NCBI GenBank assembly: GCA_002699025.1
Contig: PABA01000103.1
Coordinates: 1 to 39,020, forward strand
Source: Sandaracinus sp.
GTDB taxonomy: Bacteria > Myxococcota_A > Polyangia > Polyangiales > Houyiibacteriaceae
DNA: 39,020 nt
Direction: 5' to 3'
The position numbers and the translations under genes were made by a program. Under the pieces are notes generated by a model. It had not been told where the DNA came from, made no database searches, and was given only the letters and a program-made list of their open reading frames with translations. Shown piece after piece: positions 38,162-39,020 of the stretch (its first letter is position 1; each line of letters begins with the position of its first letter).

Positions 38162-38773
38162 TCAGCGGAGCTGGAGCGCGTCGACGCGCAGGACCAGGCG
38201 GCGCTCGCCCGTGCCCTGCAGGGCCGGCGAGCGGTGCTTGGCGCCGCGGGCGCCAGGCCAGCTCCGGCCCTTGAGGAAGACGAGGTCGCCGGCGCTCGCC
38301 TGCACGAGGGGCGGGTCGTCGAGCGCCGAGTCCCGCGCGACCCAGGTGCCCGGACCGCAGTAGGTGCAGAGCACCCGGAGGTCGACGTAGTCGGCGTGGA
38401 GCTTCGTGCACTCGTCGCCGTCCACGAGCTTCAGCGTGGCCACGGCGCGCTCGCGACCGGTGAGCTCGCCCCAGAGGCGCGCGAGCCGGGCGGCGTCGCG
38501 GCGGAGCTGCACCGCGAGGGGCCCGTCGCCGAGCGGCGCGAAGAGGCCACGCTCGGCGTCGGCGTCGAGCTGGGCGAGCGCGAAGGCGTAGCGGAGCTGG
38601 AGCACCGGGCCGAAGCGGGCACGCGCGGCCGCCGCCTCGGCGACCTCGGGCGGAAGGGTCCGGCGCACGAGCACCGCGTCCGTGTCCGCCGCCTTCACCC
38701 GGCGAGCCGCCTCGAGGTCCGAGGCGATGCGAAGCGAGCCGGACGGAGCCGGCGCCAGGGCCGTCGCGAGCAT
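38162..38773 (-). CDS. DUF1826 family protein, likely zinc-regulated
   Basis: This 203-residue soluble protein is a DUF1826 member by its C-terminal half: TKLHADYVDLRVLCTYCGPG, a Gly-Asp-Leu strand AGDLVFLKGRSWPG, KHRSPAL, and a final RRLVLRVDAL strand. This set of His/Asp and HRSP residues suggests a metal-dependent fold. From memory, DUF1826 genes are often next to COG0523 GTPases and under Zur control; no COG0523 gene is visible here. The operator-like palindrome lies about 30 bases upstream of the ATG. Its activity is unknown. It is convergent with the Thg1-like gene. Confidence 0.87.
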   Translation of the reverse strand: MLATALAPAPSGSLRIASDLEAARRVKAADTDAVLVRRTLPPEVAEAAAARARFGPVLQLRYAFALAQLDADAERGLFAPLGDGPLAVQLRRDAARLARLWGELTGRERAVATLKLVDGDECTKLHADYVDLRVLCTYCGPGTWVARDSALDDPPLVQASAGDLVFLKGRSWPGARGAKHRSPALQGTGERRLVLRVDALQLR

Positions 38774-38801
38774 GAGCCCATGGTAGCCCGCCCGATCACA
38801 A

Positions 38802-38819
38802 ACGCAACTCTATTGCATG
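38802..38819. promoter_or_regulatory. Candidate Zur/Fur-family operator of the DUF1826 gene
   Basis: Read on the minus strand, this is CATGCAATAGAGTTGCGT, matching 15 of 18 bases of the site at 32371-32388. The core is GCAA-nnnnn-TTGC. It lies 29 bases upstream of the start codon, where a repressor would block transcription. Confidence 0.65.
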
Positions 38820-38865
38820 AGGAACAGGCCAGCGCTGGGCCAGGCCTCAGCACTCGTATCCGCGC

Positions 38866-39001
38866 AAGCCGAGCCCCAGCACGGACAGCGAACCGCATCC
38901 CGACCGAAGGAAGGGATACCCTGCCGCCCGCTCCGCTCACCCACCGCCTGCTCCGCGAACGCGGCATGGACCGCAGAAGCCGAGCGCCAGCACGGACAGC
39001 G
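38866..39001. repeat. 25-base direct repeat near the right edge
   Basis: A 25-base sequence at 38866-38890 recurs at 38977-39001 with one mismatch (AAGCCGAGC(C/G)CCAGCACG is its start). The remainder of 38824-39020 has no convincing gene. The copies may belong to a longer array continuing to the right. Confidence 0.6.
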
Positions 39002-39020
39002 GAAAGCGGACGGCGGAACG

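Noticed and set aside
38695..38967. A 90-residue minus-strand open frame upstream of the DUF1826 gene
   Set aside because: It has no domain, overlaps the start of the DUF1826 gene in another frame and crosses the operator-like palindrome.

Overview
The window is very GC-rich DNA, mostly about 70% by eye, with long spurious reading frames opposite almost every gene. It carries several hallmarks of Myxococcota, probably the order Polyangiales: a trypsin-like protease ending in a MYXO-CTERM-like sorting tail, many lipoproteins with Asp/Gly/Ala-rich linkers after the lipobox, an LVIVD-propeller lipoprotein, a Ser/Thr kinase with an extra C-terminal domain, and a GspE-N/GAF/HEAT protein. The genus is inference. 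I saw no rRNA, tRNA, CRISPR array, insertion sequence or integrase.

Left part (1-10713). After a hexanucleotide repeat and the protease (103-1944, minus) comes a polymorphic-toxin locus on the minus strand. It encodes a secreted SpvB/TcB/Rhs lipoprotein, split by a frameshift into 7922-10069 and 2821-8064. The second part runs TcB-middle, Rhs repeats, Rhs core, a pretoxin HINT domain and a 107-residue PD-(D/E)xK nuclease-like tip resembling Tox-REase-7. Fourteen bases after the toxin stop lies a 239-aa helical-repeat protein (2087-2806), the candidate immunity protein. The tip DNA is only about 48% GC, which marks it as an exchanged module.

Middle part (10731-28338). This holds NAD-dependent DNA ligase LigA, a membrane-anchored GAF/AAA+/Fis-type regulator whose ATPase motifs are degenerate, an EDAG-rich lipoprotein, the Ser/Thr kinase, the GspE-N/GAF/HEAT protein, a coupled NUDIX-DUF1415 pair, a coupled LVIVD lipoprotein/di-heme c-type cytochrome pair, and a DHH-family phosphoesterase.

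Right part (28389-39020). This looks like a metal-uptake regulon, most likely zinc. A minus-strand operon encodes an ABC ATPase, an FtsX-type permease with a His-rich loop, a DUF3299-like protein and a lipoprotein. It is divergent from a TonB-dependent receptor fused to an N-terminal TonB_C-like domain and followed by two lipoproteins. The divergent region contains the palindrome CATGCAACACAGTTGCGA. A near-copy (15/18 identical) lies just upstream of a DUF1826 gene at the far end, a family I associate with Zur regulation. Between them is a Thg1-like gene with a one-base frameshift.

Most worth following up are the Rhs toxin with its HINT domain, nuclease tip and putative HEAT-type immunity protein, and the receptor/ABC/DUF1826 regulon joined by the shared operator.
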